Notes: a model not told the origin generated them from the sequence alone. A stretch of 64,000 nucleotides of DNA from Cavia porcellus (GCF_034190915.1 NW_026947502.1:6556785-6620784), one strand, 5' to 3'; numbered from the stretch's first letter, positions 1 to 13,349 are shown. Translations and numbers: made by a program.

Positions 1-2290
1 ATAGTGTGACATGAAGTCATTAGTGAGTTTCAGGAAGTCCTTTTCATTCAAATTGTGCAGGAAGTGTGAGAAGAAGTCACTCATGGCAGCTGGCTCCAAT
101 ATGTCTGCAAAAAGGGAGAGAACAGAGTTACAGACAGTGGAGCATCCAGACAGAAGCTGGGGCTGAGCAAAGAGCAGCTCATGTCTATGGGACCCCGAGA
201 GTCTACACTGAGTCCGGTTATTCTCCCTGCATGCTTCCCTGGATGAGTTTGGTGTCCCTGGCTGCAGGAGAGCCTCCCCACACCTCATGTGGCTAGCTTC
301 TGTCTCCTGGGAGTCTGGGTGGTTTGTAAGGCTGAGTGGCAGCCTGTAAAGGCAGAGGCGTCCTGCACTCCTGAACCTAGGACCACATCACCTCACACAG
401 CACAGAGGGTGAGGTGATGTGAACAAGGAAGGATCTTGAGATGCTACAGCTTCCTAGGTTATCCGGGTGGGCTCAGTGCCAGAGGGAATCCTGCTGGGAT
501 TTCAGATGGGAGGAACAGAGACAAGAGGAGCGGAGAGAGGAGGAAGTACTGGTGGGGTTGGAGCCTCGGGGCTGGAGAGAGGCTGGAGCCAAGGCCTCAG
601 GGACTGAAGCCTCTGGAGACCTTCGAAGCACATGGGCCCAGATCCTGCAGGAGCCAGCCCTCCTCCTGCTGCATCTCAGAAAGTTGTTCTTGATTGCTGA
701 CCTCCAGAACGAGAAAAGACAACATTGGTTTTTTAAAAATCACAACACTGAATAATTGCACACATGTATGATTTGCAGGGTGATACTTCTGCACATGTGT
801 ATAAGGCCGGTGATCAGGTCAAAGCAATGAGCATCCACAAATCACCTCAAACACGTTCCAGTGCCTGGCTGGGAAACCCCGAGAATCCTCTCTGATGGCT
901 GTTTCTGATGGACCTTGAGTTCCAACAGTCTCCCTCTGTGCTACTGAAGAGCCACCCCACTCCCTGTCAACTGCGTTATCCACAGGAGCGCCCATCCTGT
1001 GTCCTGTTCCACCTGGAGCCTGAGGCTCCCTGGACCCCTCATGTTGGTGGCCTTGTCCTGCACTGTTGTCCTCCTGGGCAGTAGTGGGCCTGCAGGGAGG
1101 GGGCTGGATGGAAGTCAGGCTGCTGTGTGTCCTGGGGGAGATGCAGGGTGCTGCCCCTCCTCCTTTCCATCTTTGCATCAGAGGCAACATGAGGGGCTCA
1201 GGAATCTGCATTATGTGGTCCCCACAGTGAGAGGCCCCGCCACAAGCTCAGAGCAGCAGGCGGATGGGCCAGGGCTGGAGCCAGGATGCAGGAGTCCCCA
1301 GGGGGCTTTGCTCTCTGCACTTGGATCTTGATGATTTTGTCACCATGGAGAGCTGAGGGACACACTGGCCCTCCCCTCTCTCCTTCCCAGCCTGGAGCAT
1401 CTGGGTTTTATTCTTTGTTTCTTTGATATCAACTTTTATCTTCTGCACGAAGGAGAACGCACAGATTTGTCTTCCTGGCCCATCTCATGGCGTCCTCAGA
1501 GCTCATCCACGGAGCCACACAGGACAGAATTCCATTGTTTTCTACAGCTGAGTGGCGCCCACTACACATGGAGACTGCGTTGTCCTTTGCCATTCTCTTG
1601 TTGAGGGACATCCACATCTGACTGCATCCTGCCTCCATCCTCAGCTCTGGTTGCTGCTACACCTGAAGCTGTGTTGTTCGAAGTCAGGAAGTTTGTTGGC
1701 AAGTTGCTATAGCAGCAATGGGAACCAATTCACTGCTTTTCTCAGAACTCAGCAGGGAACATGGCAGAGATTCATTCTGCACAAGGAACCCCACAAGCCA
1801 GGTCCTGCAGGTACAGAGGACTTCCAGACAGACTGCCACACCATGGGAAGTCTACGCAGGCTGGGTCTCTAGCACAAGGCAGGTGCCCGTTTGAGAAGAA
1901 AGCTGGACACTTACAGGAATCTCTGTGGTCCTAATGCACCAGGCAGCTGGATTAAAGTCAGTTTCCTCACATCACACGGGAGTTTCGAGTGAAAATAGAC
2001 ACAGGACACCAGGTAACCTAGGAACTCAATAGAACCCAAGTTTTCCTCTAAAATTCAGCACATTTCTGATCCATCAATATTTGACTTAATCAAGGCCACT
2101 GCAGGCAATGTTCAGTGCCCTGCTGTGGGCCCTTGTAGTGATTCACTGTGGCAAGGAGGTTTGTCTCACATGGCATTGGCTCTGGGATGAAGAGACATCT
2201 TTCCAATATGGAATGTTCAGTGTTTTTTACATCCTCCAGTCCTTTAGGACAGTTTTCAAAGGAAGAAAAATCAGGACTTTGAAATATAAG
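1..2290. other. Intergenic sequence, no gene recognised
   Basis: I see no exon series, tRNA or recognisable repeat in this stretch. The open frames on both strands are short, overlap each other on opposite strands and lack family motifs. A frame at 999-1331 (+) has a hydrophobic patch after its start, but no splice context or homology I can name. It is best treated as unannotated intergenic DNA, possibly with decayed repeats too old to recognise by eye. Confidence 0.5.
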
Positions 2291-2292
2291 AT

Positions 2293-2467
2293 GAACCAGG
2301 CATGGTGGTGCACACCTTTAAGCCCAGCGTTTAGGAGGCTGAGGCAGGAGGACTGCTGCTAGCTCAAGGCCAGCCTGGGCTACGAGTGAGTTGAAGGCCA
2401 GCCTGACCTGCACAGTGACATCCTTTCTTGATAAGAATAAAAAGACACACAAAGAAAAAAAAAAAAC
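2293..2467 (+). repeat. B1-type SINE
   Basis: It begins with the typical 7SL-derived start (ccaggcatggtggtgcacac), followed by aggctgaggcaggagga and two partly repeated copies of the gccagcctg block, which is the internal duplication seen in rodent B1. It ends in an A-rich tail (about 2438-2467). The sequence is moderately diverged. Confidence 0.8.
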
Positions 2468-2639
2468 CAATGAAACAAATAAAAACCTCCAAAGTACAAA
2501 AGAAACACATCCTTCAAGGTCATTTATTCTTAAAACCAGGCAGCCAGCCATGCAGCACCTCTGCTCCTGGTCCACTAACACTACCCACAACAACAGGAGG
2601 AACTTTATAAGACCCAGCCACTGAACCTACATTACAGTA

Positions 2640-5600
2640 GGACTTCAGTTAGCTGACAATTTTATTCCTTAAGTTTCTTTTGAAAATATAGGACTAGATT
2701 CCCTGAGACAAGAGAGTAACCTGACTGGTGACAAGAACAAAAAAGACATTTTGCAATAAGTGATCAGTAGACATTCTATGGTATAGTACAAGATGCAATA
2801 CTGATAAACTTCATCACCATGGAAACAGCAATGGTAATCAGTATGGTCCCCAAAGCTCAGAGCGCTACTGTCCCACATGTATAAAAGGAAACCCAAACTG
2901 CCGCCTGTTCCCTGTGGACTGACTCTGTCCCTGCCCTGTTTTCTTTACAATCCATTCAGCCTTTCCTCTCACACACGTTTGGCTGTGTCTTGACCTAACT
3001 CTTTCATCAGGACACCGGGACCCAGGAAGCCTCCTGCCCACCAACTAACACAGTCACCGGGGACCGAGGAGTTTTCTCACTCACCAGATGCAAGAGCCTG
3101 GCGGGAGAAGAGCAGGTTCAGAGGAGAGAGGCTGAGCACGCAGCAGTGCAGCAGGAGATCCCTGCCCTCCCAGGTCCGCACAGGAGCAGGTGGAGAGCGG
3201 AGCTTCTGCTGAGCCTGAACCTGCTTCGCTGCTTGAGGCAGGAGAGTCCCCCGAAGGCCTGTGCCTTTCACCTGGGCACTGCATGCTGGTGTTCCTCATG
3301 GATTTATGCAGCAGGAAAGTGAAACTACCTCAGCAAAACATTTCTGCTCAGTGAAAGCACTTCCAGAAAAAGGAAGTAAGTAAAAAAAAAAAAAAAAAAA
3401 GGAAGTAAGCCTTTTGTAATTTCAAGACACCCAGAGATTAAAAGGATGTCAGAGATAAGTGCAGCCCAGAAGGCAAGTCTCCTGGTGACCTCTGGGGCGT
3501 TGCCTAGCCAGTACACCCAGTATATGTGCCCACTCTCCACTCTGCCCTCAATGGTCACCAGGGTCCCTGGTGCATCAGTGGGCACAGAGCTCCCAAGAAG
3601 CACCACGATCAGGAGTTTTGTGATGAACACACAGTGCTCTGGGGAGACCCGGTGAGAAAGCAGGAGGGACAGCAGAGAAGCGAGGGCTGCTCCTGTGCGT
3701 GACGCCTGCTCTGCAGGGCTGCTCTGGGCTGTGGACGCCTGGCCCAGGCTGGGTCTTTCGGCTGCCTCTCATCTTAGGAAGCATTGTGGACCTGTGGGTC
3801 TCCGTCCTGCACTCCCAGGACAGCTGCAGACACAAGAGGACAGCCTTGTCCAAAAGCAGCGAAACAGCCACCTCTCAGGGGCTGACTGAGCCGTCTTCTG
3901 AGGCCAGGGCCAGCTTTGCCATTGTGAGTTTGGCAAAAGCAGGAGGAAAATTCCCAACAATTGGACAGTCTAGAAAAGCACAGATATTTCTTCTCATGGC
4001 CATAGAAAGAGTATTAACATAAACAGAAGAACTCTTAGAAGTTATGCAGTTTTCCTGGGACTTGCCCTGAGGTGTTGGCTAGAGCTGAAACAGGGGTCTT
4101 GATTATCATCCGAGGCCGAGGTGAGCTGCCCCTCACTGTGAGCAGTCAGGAGGCCCCAGAGCAGCTGTGTGTGGTGCAGGAGAAGGTGAGAGGCTTGGGG
4201 TACACTGCAAAGCCAGGGAGGACCAGAGTCTTAGCGCCCGGAATGCAATGTGGATCCAGAGTTTCAACCTAGAGCAACTCTGAGCAGGGGACAACAGTGA
4301 TGTTTCCGTTTGGGGGTATTTCTGTTGATAGACAAGTTGATTTGGCAACAAAAGCTTCGAGTAAAGTTCTGCACATGGAGTGAGAGTATGCATCTGTGTT
4401 CCCTGCACAAACACACAGGCAGCCAGGTTCGCCCAGAATCACAAAAGAGTGAAGTTCATAAACGGAGATGTTTCCACAGGAAGGCCAGGACAAGGCCAGT
4501 GGAGAGAAAGCGCAGAGAAATAACAAGGGCCAAGTCAGAAATGAAGACACCCCTGTGCCTCCGGGGTACGGGTCTCTTCTGTGCTCTCTGGCGCCTGAAG
4601 ACCTAGATTGGGGTGAAGGCAGAGGGAACAGAAATGCTCCTGCGCTCATAGGGGGAGCTGTGGAAGGGCCTGGATTCTGGGGCTCCTAGCTGACCTGCTG
4701 TTAGGTAGGGGCCTGGTCAGAAGAGGTGGGCACCGTGGGCGTAGCCTGGGGCTAAACTCTTCCCCCCAGTCCCTCCTTTCTTCTCTGCTTCCTGTCCCTG
4801 GCTGTGCACAGCTCTCCTCCACCAGGCCCCTCTTCTTGCTGTCCTGCCTTGGAGCCTGCCAGCTGCAGGAAGGTGGGAGTCCAGCTAACCCTCTCCTCTG
4901 CTAAACTGTGGGTGCTACTTATTGCATCCCAGTGACAAGCAAAGTGACTAAGACAGGCAGGGTGGCTGATGCCTTCAGTAGACACACCTAACCCGGAGCT
5001 CTGGCTGCTGACTGACACCCCGACACCCCTCCTTGTCCACCATGTGTGAGGAAGGCCTGCCACTCCTATGGGCTCTGCGGGAAATGAAGAATGCAGCGAC
5101 TATTGTCACGCCTGCACTGTGGTTAGGGAGACAGGAATTACAGGCACACAGTGGCATTCAGTCAGTTTTACCTTTGTGTGGTGATTTAAAGTATAAACAG
5201 TGAAAAAGCATTTAAGTCTGAAACAGGTGCCTGAGAAGTCTGCAGCCCTCACAGGCCTGTGCAGAGTGGAGATGGGGCACAGACCATGGCGGGCAGGTTC
5301 TCCCTCACGCTGCCTACTCCAGGTACAGTAGGGAAAAGATTCAATATGCAACACAATTTGTAGGATTATTTTATAATATTCACCCAAATGTCAAATGCAC
5401 AGGACTGAGGCAGGAAGAAGCCAACCCTGCCCCGCCCCTGCCGTGAGCCTGCCACTTGGGGCCTGGAGGAGAAGTAGGAGACAGTGTGAGGGACTCCCCT
5501 TGAATGCAGGACAGCTGCTGCCACACTGATTGTACTGAGGCTTATTTCCATCTATTGAGATGGAGTTTGCTTCTCTCTTCCAGTGGCTCTAAGCATTGTA

Positions 5601-7255
5601 ATAAGGCTAGCCAGGTCCTGGTACTGTCCTCTCTAAACATCTCCCGTTTCCTGGCACAGTGCTCTCTCTATAACAGATAAGCACAGCAGGATGGCAGAGC
5701 CAGTCAGCTCCAGGAATGTCACCTGGCTAGAGCCTCAAAGTACAGAGGCCATGAGTCCCTAGGGCACAAACGTTTACATATCAGAAACTGAAGCAACAGC
5801 CTCCAAAACCATTCAGTTGCTACCTTCATTGAATTAGCAGACTGGGCCTTCTGCAGTCAGTCTCCCTGCATTTTGCAAAGAGGTTTTCTACCCACCTAGC
5901 TAGCTAGCTGGGTTACTCACATGGCAGTTCCAGCCGTCCTAGTCCTCACTGTCACTCATCCTCAGGCCACCCCTTTTTCACAAGATAATAAGTTCTGGGA
6001 GAGGCCTTGGATCAGGCCTTGGTCTTCGTATCTTCATCAATATTGGATTTAGGACCCCTTGGTTGCCCTTACCTTTGGTTTTACACTCACTGTGGGTTGC
6101 ACTGGAGGTGGTGGGTTGGAATTAATTTGCTGGGATTCCAATAACGTTTCAATGGGGTGACAAGCATAACTTTTTGGATGGTGAGGAAGACTAAGAAAGG
6201 GATTACAATATTTGGATTACCATATTCCCAGTTCAACAGGAGAAACCACACCCCGCACCCCTCTTCCACCCCAGGAACTTTGGATGGAAGGGACCCAGGC
6301 AGGTAGCCCAATCCCCTGCACTGCAGGACAGGCAGCCGTTGCAGGAAACGATGGGGACTCAGCGACCAGCTGATTCGGAGGAGTACAGGAAAGTGTAGGA
6401 CTAAGGAGCAGGTACAGTCTCAGACCCCCAGCAGACCCAGAACAAGTCCAGGACACACAGACACAAAAAAGATTAGAAGACACACACCCGACATTTCCGA
6501 AATGATAGCAACTGAAGTAAAGAAACTACTTGGTGCTTATGTTGTTTGATTAATGTTGCATGCCTGTGTCTGGTAGTCCGAGCAACTATGTGGAGGAAAA
6601 CACTGTGCAACATAGTGACTGTTGTTTATTTCCTAATCTTGTTTTTGCAATTCAGTATCATTCTCATTGGCTTGATTTGTTTGCTGTTTTGTTTTAATCT
6701 CTTCAAAATAAAAAAGTAAAAGTTTAAAAAAAGTGTGGGAGGTCTGTCCACACACTAGAGACCCAAAGAATCCAGCCAAGCACCTGGATCCCACAGCAAT
6801 ATCCCCCGAAGTCAACTGGAGCCCTAGAGCCCATGGCAGTGCCTCATGCAAGTCTGTGTCAAGGGTCTGCACTGGGAAGGCCCAAAGGTCAGTGGTGGAA
6901 GCTAGAAGGTCTGCACCAGCAGGGGGAAGGGTCTGTGCCAGCAGCTGAGGGATCTGCCCTGGAGCCAGGAGGTGACACTCAAGGTCAGGACCCTCTAGAG
7001 CTCCACTGAAGAGAACTGCAGCCATCCTCACTGACAGCAGATTCCCAAGCTCTTCCCACAGTGTGAACAGCTGAGTTCCTATCAGGAAAACCAGTGTGAC
7101 AAACTGCTTCAGGGGGATCACAGCACACCCTCTTACCCTCAGGTTCTTCTCTTATGCTGTTGACAACAATGCTCAAGTGGGCCTTCCACACCCAGCACCA
7201 TGATGACTGAGTTCAGTTGGGTGTTACCAGGTGCCCACAGTTGCAAAAGCCGGCT
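2640..7255. other. Intergenic sequence, no gene recognised
   Basis: No exon-like series could be supported. On the minus strand a frame at 3333-3630 starts with a hydrophobic, signal-peptide-like segment (MFITKLLIVVLLGSSV) and then runs into an A/T tract at about 3381-3400. On the minus strand at 3080-3299 there is a leader-like hydrophobic segment followed by a GT. Neither connects to a second credible exon. An A-tract with a flanking ggaagtaag repeat (3373-3409) may be a retrotransposon tail. Confidence 0.45.
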
Positions 7256-7259
7256 TGAC

Positions 7260-7622
7260 TGTCTCTTATGGTTCAGCTCAAGCACGACCCTCTAAATCAC
7301 TCAGGCACTCTGAGGTGGGGCTTTTGGAAGCTGATTGGCTCACAGGGTGCTGTGGCTGACTTCCTGTTAGGAGGTGGGGCAGGGAGGAAGGGGCGGGTCC
7401 CTGGCGGCCTAACCCGGAAGGATTTATCTCTGCCCTGCTTGTCTCTCAGATCTGCTTCCTGGTTGCCAGGAGGTGAGCAGCTTTCCCCTGAAGCCAGCCC
7501 TTCCACCATGCAGTTTCTGCACCGTGCCTGCAGAGCATGGATGCAAACCTCCTAAAACTGTGAGCAAGGTGAACCGCTCCTCCTTTGTTCCTGGTGTCAG
7601 ATATTGTGTCTCAGTGATGAGA
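7260..7622 (+). mobile_element. ERVL-MaLR-type solo LTR
   Basis: The sequence starts tgtctcttatgg and contains the MaLR-like series: aggtgggg blocks, a cct..ccaccatgc region, an aaactgtgagc block and a tail resembling tcagatattgtgtctcagtgatgag. This order matches the MST/ORR-type LTRs of mammals. No internal region or partner LTR was seen. Edges are approximate. Confidence 0.6.
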
Positions 7623-7689
7623 AGGTGCCCAAGAAAGCACCCTTCTTTTTAAGTCATGCCTTCTTTTTAAGTCATGTGCTGTCTTGGGA

Positions 7690-7832
7690 CTCTGCAGACT
7701 CCCTACCACTTAAGCCTTTTCCAGATGCAGCACCTTGGTCTTGGATCTCCGGAACTGTGAGGGGAATAAGCCCTTGTTCTTTGTAAATCACCCCTTCTGG
7801 GCTGTTCAGTTATAGCAAGGGAATGTAGGCTA
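7690..7832 (+). mobile_element. MaLR/MLT1-like LTR fragment
   Basis: A tail-like segment contains ccggaactgtgaggggaataagccc followed by ttcagttatagcaaggg, the usual order at the 3' end of MLT1/MST-type LTRs. It lies directly after another LTR, so this may be one rearranged element or two neighbours. Confidence 0.45.
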
Positions 7833-8756
7833 TGCCTGTCTTGCCTAGTTTTACAAAGCTCTGCTGACTGCCAAGCTTGCTGAGGTTACACAGCCAAGTA
7901 GGGAATACAGGCATTCCTGCTTTTATGACCAAGTGGCATTTCTGTACCGAGATTGTCAGATGAATTGGTTTTTAAATGAGGAATTGTAAGTAGTATGCAC
8001 ATTGCAGTATTCAGAACAAAAAATAGTCAATGGAAATGTCAATTTGATGACTCTGCTCTTATCTGCATGACTCTCACATGTAGTACTGTAATAAATAACA
8101 GCATGACATTACCCTACTGTATAATGCATTGAGTGAAAATGATACCACTGTATTAAAAAGGTGTGCTGTGTAAAAAAGAGATACTGAGGTTCTACAAATA
8201 AGGTGCACAACGCTGAATAAAAAGAGAGATGAGTCCTGAGTCTGAGGACAACTTTCCACCTGACCTTTGTTCCGGCGTCATAGCTTGCCCCCTCTCATTC
8301 TCAGCAGACGACTGTGTTCTGGGTTCACTGAGAATACAGAAGCGTCAGAACTTTCCTCCATAGCTGCTCCTCCTGCCTGCTTGCGGTGCCTGGGTGTGCT
8401 CCCAGCTTTCTGTCTGGGGCTGGAGCTGAGCCATGCTCCTGCTGTTTGGTCTCCTGGCCTTGTGCTCTGGTTCTCAGCACCTTTCATTCACTCTTCAAGA
8501 ATTTAGCATCTTCTGTTGCTTCTTGACAAGTTTTCCCTGGAAAGGAGCTCCCCCACTTCCCTGAAACCCAACCTTTTTTCAAGCATGCGCAAATGCTCCT
8601 CCAATCAGCTGCCAACATGTGGTTTCGCCAGCCTCTTGAACCCCGCCCCCTGTCTAATTACAAATAAAGTCTGAGGTTCTTCCACAAACCTTCCAGAGGG
8701 TGCCTGCCTGTCTTCAGTAGGCCACTCGTGCCCTCAATGAAGGCCTTTTTCCTTCT

Positions 8757-8757
<1 letters not shown>

Positions 8758-8821
<64 letters not shown>

Positions 8822-8850
8822 GTGTCTATCTCTCTGTTTCTCTGTGTCCC
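8758..8850. repeat. (CT)n microsatellite
   Basis: A nearly perfect run of TC dinucleotides covers about 8758-8812, then decays into TCTG and TCTA variants to about 8850. Perfect dinucleotide runs of this length are usually polymorphic. Confidence 0.95.
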
Positions 8851-10440
8851 TCTTCCTCCCTCCCCGCTTCCCCGCACTCCCTGCTGGAGTGACAACTGCA
8901 ACTCACCATTTTCCCTTCCTATTCAGAGGCCATGTATCCAAACTGTGTTGCCAGCCTGCAATAACCACTAAGTCCCGCCAGAGGGCGCCACACTCCCTGC
9001 CACCTTAGCAGTGACAGGCCTGAGATCCCAGGGTCCTGGCCTTCTTTGCTTTGGGGCAGTTCCTCCCTCCTTCAGGCATGTGGGGCAGCCCACGCCTTTT
9101 TGCCTCGCACCACATTGCCAACATCCACTCCATGTCCCGGGGGGGGGTTTCCTGCTCTCCATCACCATCTTCTGCCCCCTCAGCCCTTCTCCCTCCTGCT
9201 CCTCCTCTGCCCCTCTAGTGGCCGTGTTCCCGCCCGCCCATCATGCCCACTCTCTCCTCCCAGCCTCCACCAGGCTGTCTTTGCTTTAATAACTCTCTTT
9301 GCTGTCACAGGGATACAGGCTTTATTCCTTTGATTCTTACTTCAGGAGATCTCTGTTGAGTAACGTATAAAAGGTTCCCAGTAATCTATTTATACTCACA
9401 AATGTGAAAACTGTAACAGTTATTGTGATTCACATTGGCCAAATACATGTGAGTGCACTCTGATTGGATAAGGTGTGTGTCTGTTAAGCTATTGAGGTTT
9501 CTGTGTCCTATCTACACAGATCATCTATATATGTTTCTGTGTTTGTTGTATCCACAAACAGCTGTTCTTTATTTGACCTCAACAATTTTTTCCTTTCCCA
9601 TTTTTGGATCATTCATTCAACATTTAATATGCGTTATGCGTCCAGAATCATACTTGCACCTAAGTTGCCAGTGGGTTAACCTGATGTTTTAACTGGTTTT
9701 GTGAGTTTAATACGTACTGCCAATTATGTCTCATGCCTTGAGAGTCTCTCATTGTTCAAAAACGATGTTAATGGTGGTAACTGGGTTTTTCATAAGTCAT
9801 CCACATGATAAATATTAAAATTGTTCCAATAATTAACAAAATGCCTTGATGGCAGAAATCCCTGAGGCAGGAGAGAGTTTGGCGCCCGCTGGCGGGCCTT
9901 GCTTATTATTGCAGGCTGGCGACAGGGATTGGACAGGTTGCCACTGAAGTGGAAGCAGCCAAGGGGCAAAAATGGGGCAAGAATGTGGTGGAGCGGGATT
10001 ACTGGGTAGGACTTCAACTGACGAATCAGAAAGCGGCCACCTGGTAACATCTCACCGGCTCTTACTCATTGATCAGCGGCCCCAATGATCTCCATAACCT
10101 ATGGGGGACGCCCCAACCAGGCCCGGGAGGACCTCTCCTGTTCCTGAGTTTGCGGCTGTTATCACACTGCCTAAAGCACATGCGCAGAATTAGTGACTGT
10201 TCAGTAACTCTTCTTGGAAGATGCAGTCATCTTGGTCTGGTTTTGTTTGTTGAAATTTCCTAGAGTTGTAGATACCTGAAGTACTTTCCTGGCCTCTTTA
10301 GTAGAAGGGAAATAATAGTGTGCAAATAGTGTAATGACAGGAAATAATTATTTTCCTGCCCCAAATTGAGGTGAATAGAGAATGGGGCAGATTGTGACAA
10401 GCCAAGATGTCAGCTGCATAGCTCCTGTTGAGGGTTGCTT
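8851..10440. other. Intergenic sequence, no gene recognised
   Basis: The stretch is pyrimidine-rich at its start and AT-rich from about 9350. A minus-strand frame at 9790-10050 contains LPQGF and, sixteen residues after that block, HVDDL. This loosely recalls the spacing landmarks of retroviral reverse transcriptase, but the interval between them is too short and nothing else in the frame fits. I leave it unassigned. Confidence 0.4.
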
Positions 10441-10448
10441 TGGGGGTG

Positions 10449-10823
10449 ATTCTATGGTTTGCTCCAAAACTTATGCTGAAATCATGAGATATTGAGAGGT
10501 GAGCCCTTTAAGAGCTCACTTAAGCTGTACCCACCCTCTCGAATGGGTTGATCTACCCGTGCTGTCCGTGGATTGGTGGATGGATGGGTTAATGGACTGT
10601 CTTAAGAGTGAGCTTTGAGACTAAGGCCAGTCTAGCTCTAACTGTGTTTCCTGCCTTCCCTGCATAGAGCTCTGGGTTTTCTTGAGACTCTGCCCATGAT
10701 AACAAGGTGGCCCCCCTCGAACTTGGACCAGAATTGTGGGTGCCCCACAGGAAACCTTGTTTTATTTTTAATAACCTATCCAGTCCGTGTTCTCATGCTG
10801 TCAGCTGCAGACATGGGCTCAGG
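10449..10823 (+). mobile_element. MaLR-type LTR, degenerate
   Basis: It begins like a MaLR LTR (ttctatggtttgctccaaaactt), carries a gaggtgagccctttaagag block, and ends with a ttttaataacctatccagt..gctgtcagctgcagac tail. These are the standard landmarks in the standard order. The sequence is diverged and the edges are uncertain. Confidence 0.5.
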
Positions 10824-11419
10824 TAAATGCTATGGGCTCCGTTTTGTCAAATTCTCTGTATTAAAATTGAGAACTAGGAAATATCCTGAGTTTTAAGTGT
10901 TTGATTCATTTTGTTCAAAGTCACAGTGACAAGAAAGGGAGAGCCGCAGGATCGTGCCTGGGCCTCTAGTGTTCCCTTCTGTGGAGCCGCAGGGACCCTG
11001 GCAGTCAATGGGAGGCTGATGGGATAACAGGAATAATCTCAGCTTGGCAGGTGGGGTTAGAAAGACAGCTCTGCAGAATGCCCACCTCCCGTCAGTCAGC
11101 TGAACCCTGGCGGAGGGACCTCTAGACACAAAGCTGACCGGGAGTGAGGAGACTGACCTGGAGGTTTGATTCAATGAACCCTGCAGAGGCAGCGCTTTCT
11201 GGGTTGAGCTGAAGGCGAAATCAGAGAAATCAGGTGCATGGAGTGTTCCATGGGTCACGGCTGGCCTGTGGGAAGCACAAGTGTCATCTCTAGGAGCCAA
11301 AGCCAAGAGCAGCCTGTGTCTCTGCCACTGCGCCCATGAAGTGGACTCTGCAAGCCCCTGCCCAAGCCTGGGAGATCCTCAGCCTACAGATAAGAGCGCA
11401 CACTGCATGACGTTCTGAT

Positions 11420-11556
11420 CGCAGCCTTCTGAGACCAAGCAGAGGCTCCAGTTAGAGCCACACCTGGACTTATGACTCTTAACCTACCCAGTGATAAACG
11501 TGTGTCGCTTTCAGCCACTGAGTGTGCGTCAGCTTGTCACTCAGCACTAGAAAGTG
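11420..11556 (+). mobile_element. Possible MLT1-like LTR tail
   Basis: A short segment, running from acctggacttatgactc to the gataaacgtgtgtcgctttcagcc block and ending with cactcagcactag, resembles the last third of an MLT1-type LTR in sense orientation. Only this part is recognisable. Confidence 0.3.
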
Positions 11557-12304
11557 AGTGCATTCAGCCCGGTGCTGTGTGCTTCTGAGACTGCATCCAG
11601 TCTCTGTTTGTCAGAGTGTAGCACTGATGATGACCGCGACTACCGTGGAAGTGTGGCAGGCGAGCTGCCCGCTGGCCCTGCTGCTGAGAATGACAAGGCC
11701 CGAATGTCCGTGTCTGAAGATTCTTAACATCAGCAGGGAGGCAGGGGCACGGAATGCTGAGGTGTGGAGTCCCCTCGGCCCTGGAGACCAGGGGCCGGAC
11801 GCAGGGCAGCCCTCCAGCTTTGCTCCCCCGGGATCCCCAAGTGCTGTGACCCTGGCCTCGGGGGGCCCCAGACTGAGAGACGGCAAACGATGCCACAGGA
11901 CGGCGCCCTGCCTGCTGGTCAGTCCAGCTCTCCCTCACGTAGCAATGAAATAGAAATACATTCTCATCTGCCCTCTGCACCCCTGGGGCTCCCCAGTCTC
12001 CCAGCAGAGGCTTGTGAAGAAAACCGACTTCTCCAACCTACTGCTTAGAGACCCGAGTGATATCGCGTCTACAGTGTGGGATGAAAATTCAACCCTCAGC
12101 TCCGCAGCTAGAATTCGTCTACCAGGTGGCTCAGAATACCCCAAAAACTCAGAGGGAAAGCGCCTGGATGGGTGGTCACCAACAGCCCCCTGGGGCAAAC
12201 ACAGTTTTTTCCTAGGAGGGAGTCCACCTTCATGCTCCACCGAAAAACTTCCCTGAGTAAAATTCCCGAGAACTAAAAGGTAAATAAAGTTTAAATGGAA
12301 AAGA

Positions 12305-12385
12305 GCCAGGGGCGTGTAGCTGGCTGGTAAACTCTGACCTGCCAGCCACAGGGACCTGGATCGCATGCCCGGTACCACAGTAAAG
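12305..12385 (+). repeat. ID-like SINE, old
   Basis: gcgtgtagctggctggtaa resembles the ID/tRNA A-box region, and gggacctggatcgcatgcccggtacc resembles the B-box and 3' end. Several substitutions make it a weak but oriented match. Confidence 0.45.
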
Positions 12386-13290
12386 GAGTTAATGAATAAA
12401 GAAAACTCAGTAGAACACGAGAATCCTGAAACATGGAAATGTTATGATAAAAACTACAAAGGGACGATTTGAGGTGTGTGGAGCAGGAACATGGAGATCT
12501 GGGCAGGCGCAGGGAACTGTGCAGAACGATCAGGGAGATTCGAAAGGAGTGAGCGAACTTCTAGAAAGGGGAAGCAGAACCCACATTTACAGCTCAGAGC
12601 TGAGGTCAACAGGAGGTTAGCCGCGGCCAGGAGAGACTCTGTGACTGGGAAGTTAGATCTGGGGAGATAATCAGGACGGAGCCCAGAGAGGCCAGGGGAT
12701 GGGAAATCTGAGGGGACGTGTAGGAACACGAGAACAGTGTGGAAGGCCCACAGGCACGTGTCGGGGACAGTGAGTTTGTGTCCCTGACCTTCAGAGTGAC
12801 AGCCTTAGGAGGGAGACCTTCAGGAGAGTGTAGGTCCTGGGGTGGGGCTTCCATTACTGGAACTGGTGTCATAAAAGAAACAGGGGAGCTCACCCTTCTC
12901 CACGCTGCTCCCCACCTGAGGACACCCAGGACCACCCTGTGGTCCAGGACGCAGGGCCTTCCCAGGGTGGCACCTGCCGGGCCTGGATCTTCACTTCCTG
13001 TCTCCTCTCCTGAGCTGGAGAAGGAGCGCTTGGTGCTTGAGCCGCCTAATCTAGGACAGTTTGTTATGGCAGCCGGTTCCCAGTGAGACAGCAGAGGCTT
13101 TTCCTAGAAGGAAAAAACAGAGCACAGCAGAATAAATACGGGAAGAGAGAAGAGCTGGGCATTTTCCAGAAATGGTGAACGTCACCAACCTACAGGTATG
13201 TGAATCCCAAGAGGATAAATAAAAGGCCACGCATATCAGGGCACTTTATAAAGAGACTGCAAAACATTAGACATATTAACATTAGCCTCT

Positions 13291-13300
13291 GTGTGTGTGT

Positions 13301-13339
<39 letters not shown>

Positions 13340-13349
13340 TGTGTGTGTT
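13291..13349. repeat. (TG)n microsatellite
   Basis: A TG dinucleotide run is interrupted by single GA steps near both ends. It is a plain microsatellite with alternating purine-pyrimidine composition. Confidence 0.95.

Noticed and set aside
3077..3299. CEACAM/PSG-like leader exon on the minus strand
   Set aside because: There is a loose similarity in the hydrophobic leader, but no N-domain exon follows in the right order and the expected genomic neighbourhood is different.
3333..3630. MS4A-like membrane segment on the minus strand
   Set aside because: A few residues around the second hydrophobic stretch resemble the family, but the frame runs into an A/T tract and there are no other MS4A exons.
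8758..8850. CRISPR-like or other regularly spaced array
   Set aside because: It is a plain CT dinucleotide run; no regularly spaced repeats with unique spacers exist anywhere in the window.
9790..10050. Possible retroviral reverse-transcriptase remnant (LPQGF ... HVDDL on the minus strand)
   Set aside because: The distance between the two blocks is about half of that in real enzymes, and no neighbouring pol, gag or LTR sequence supports it. Probably chance.
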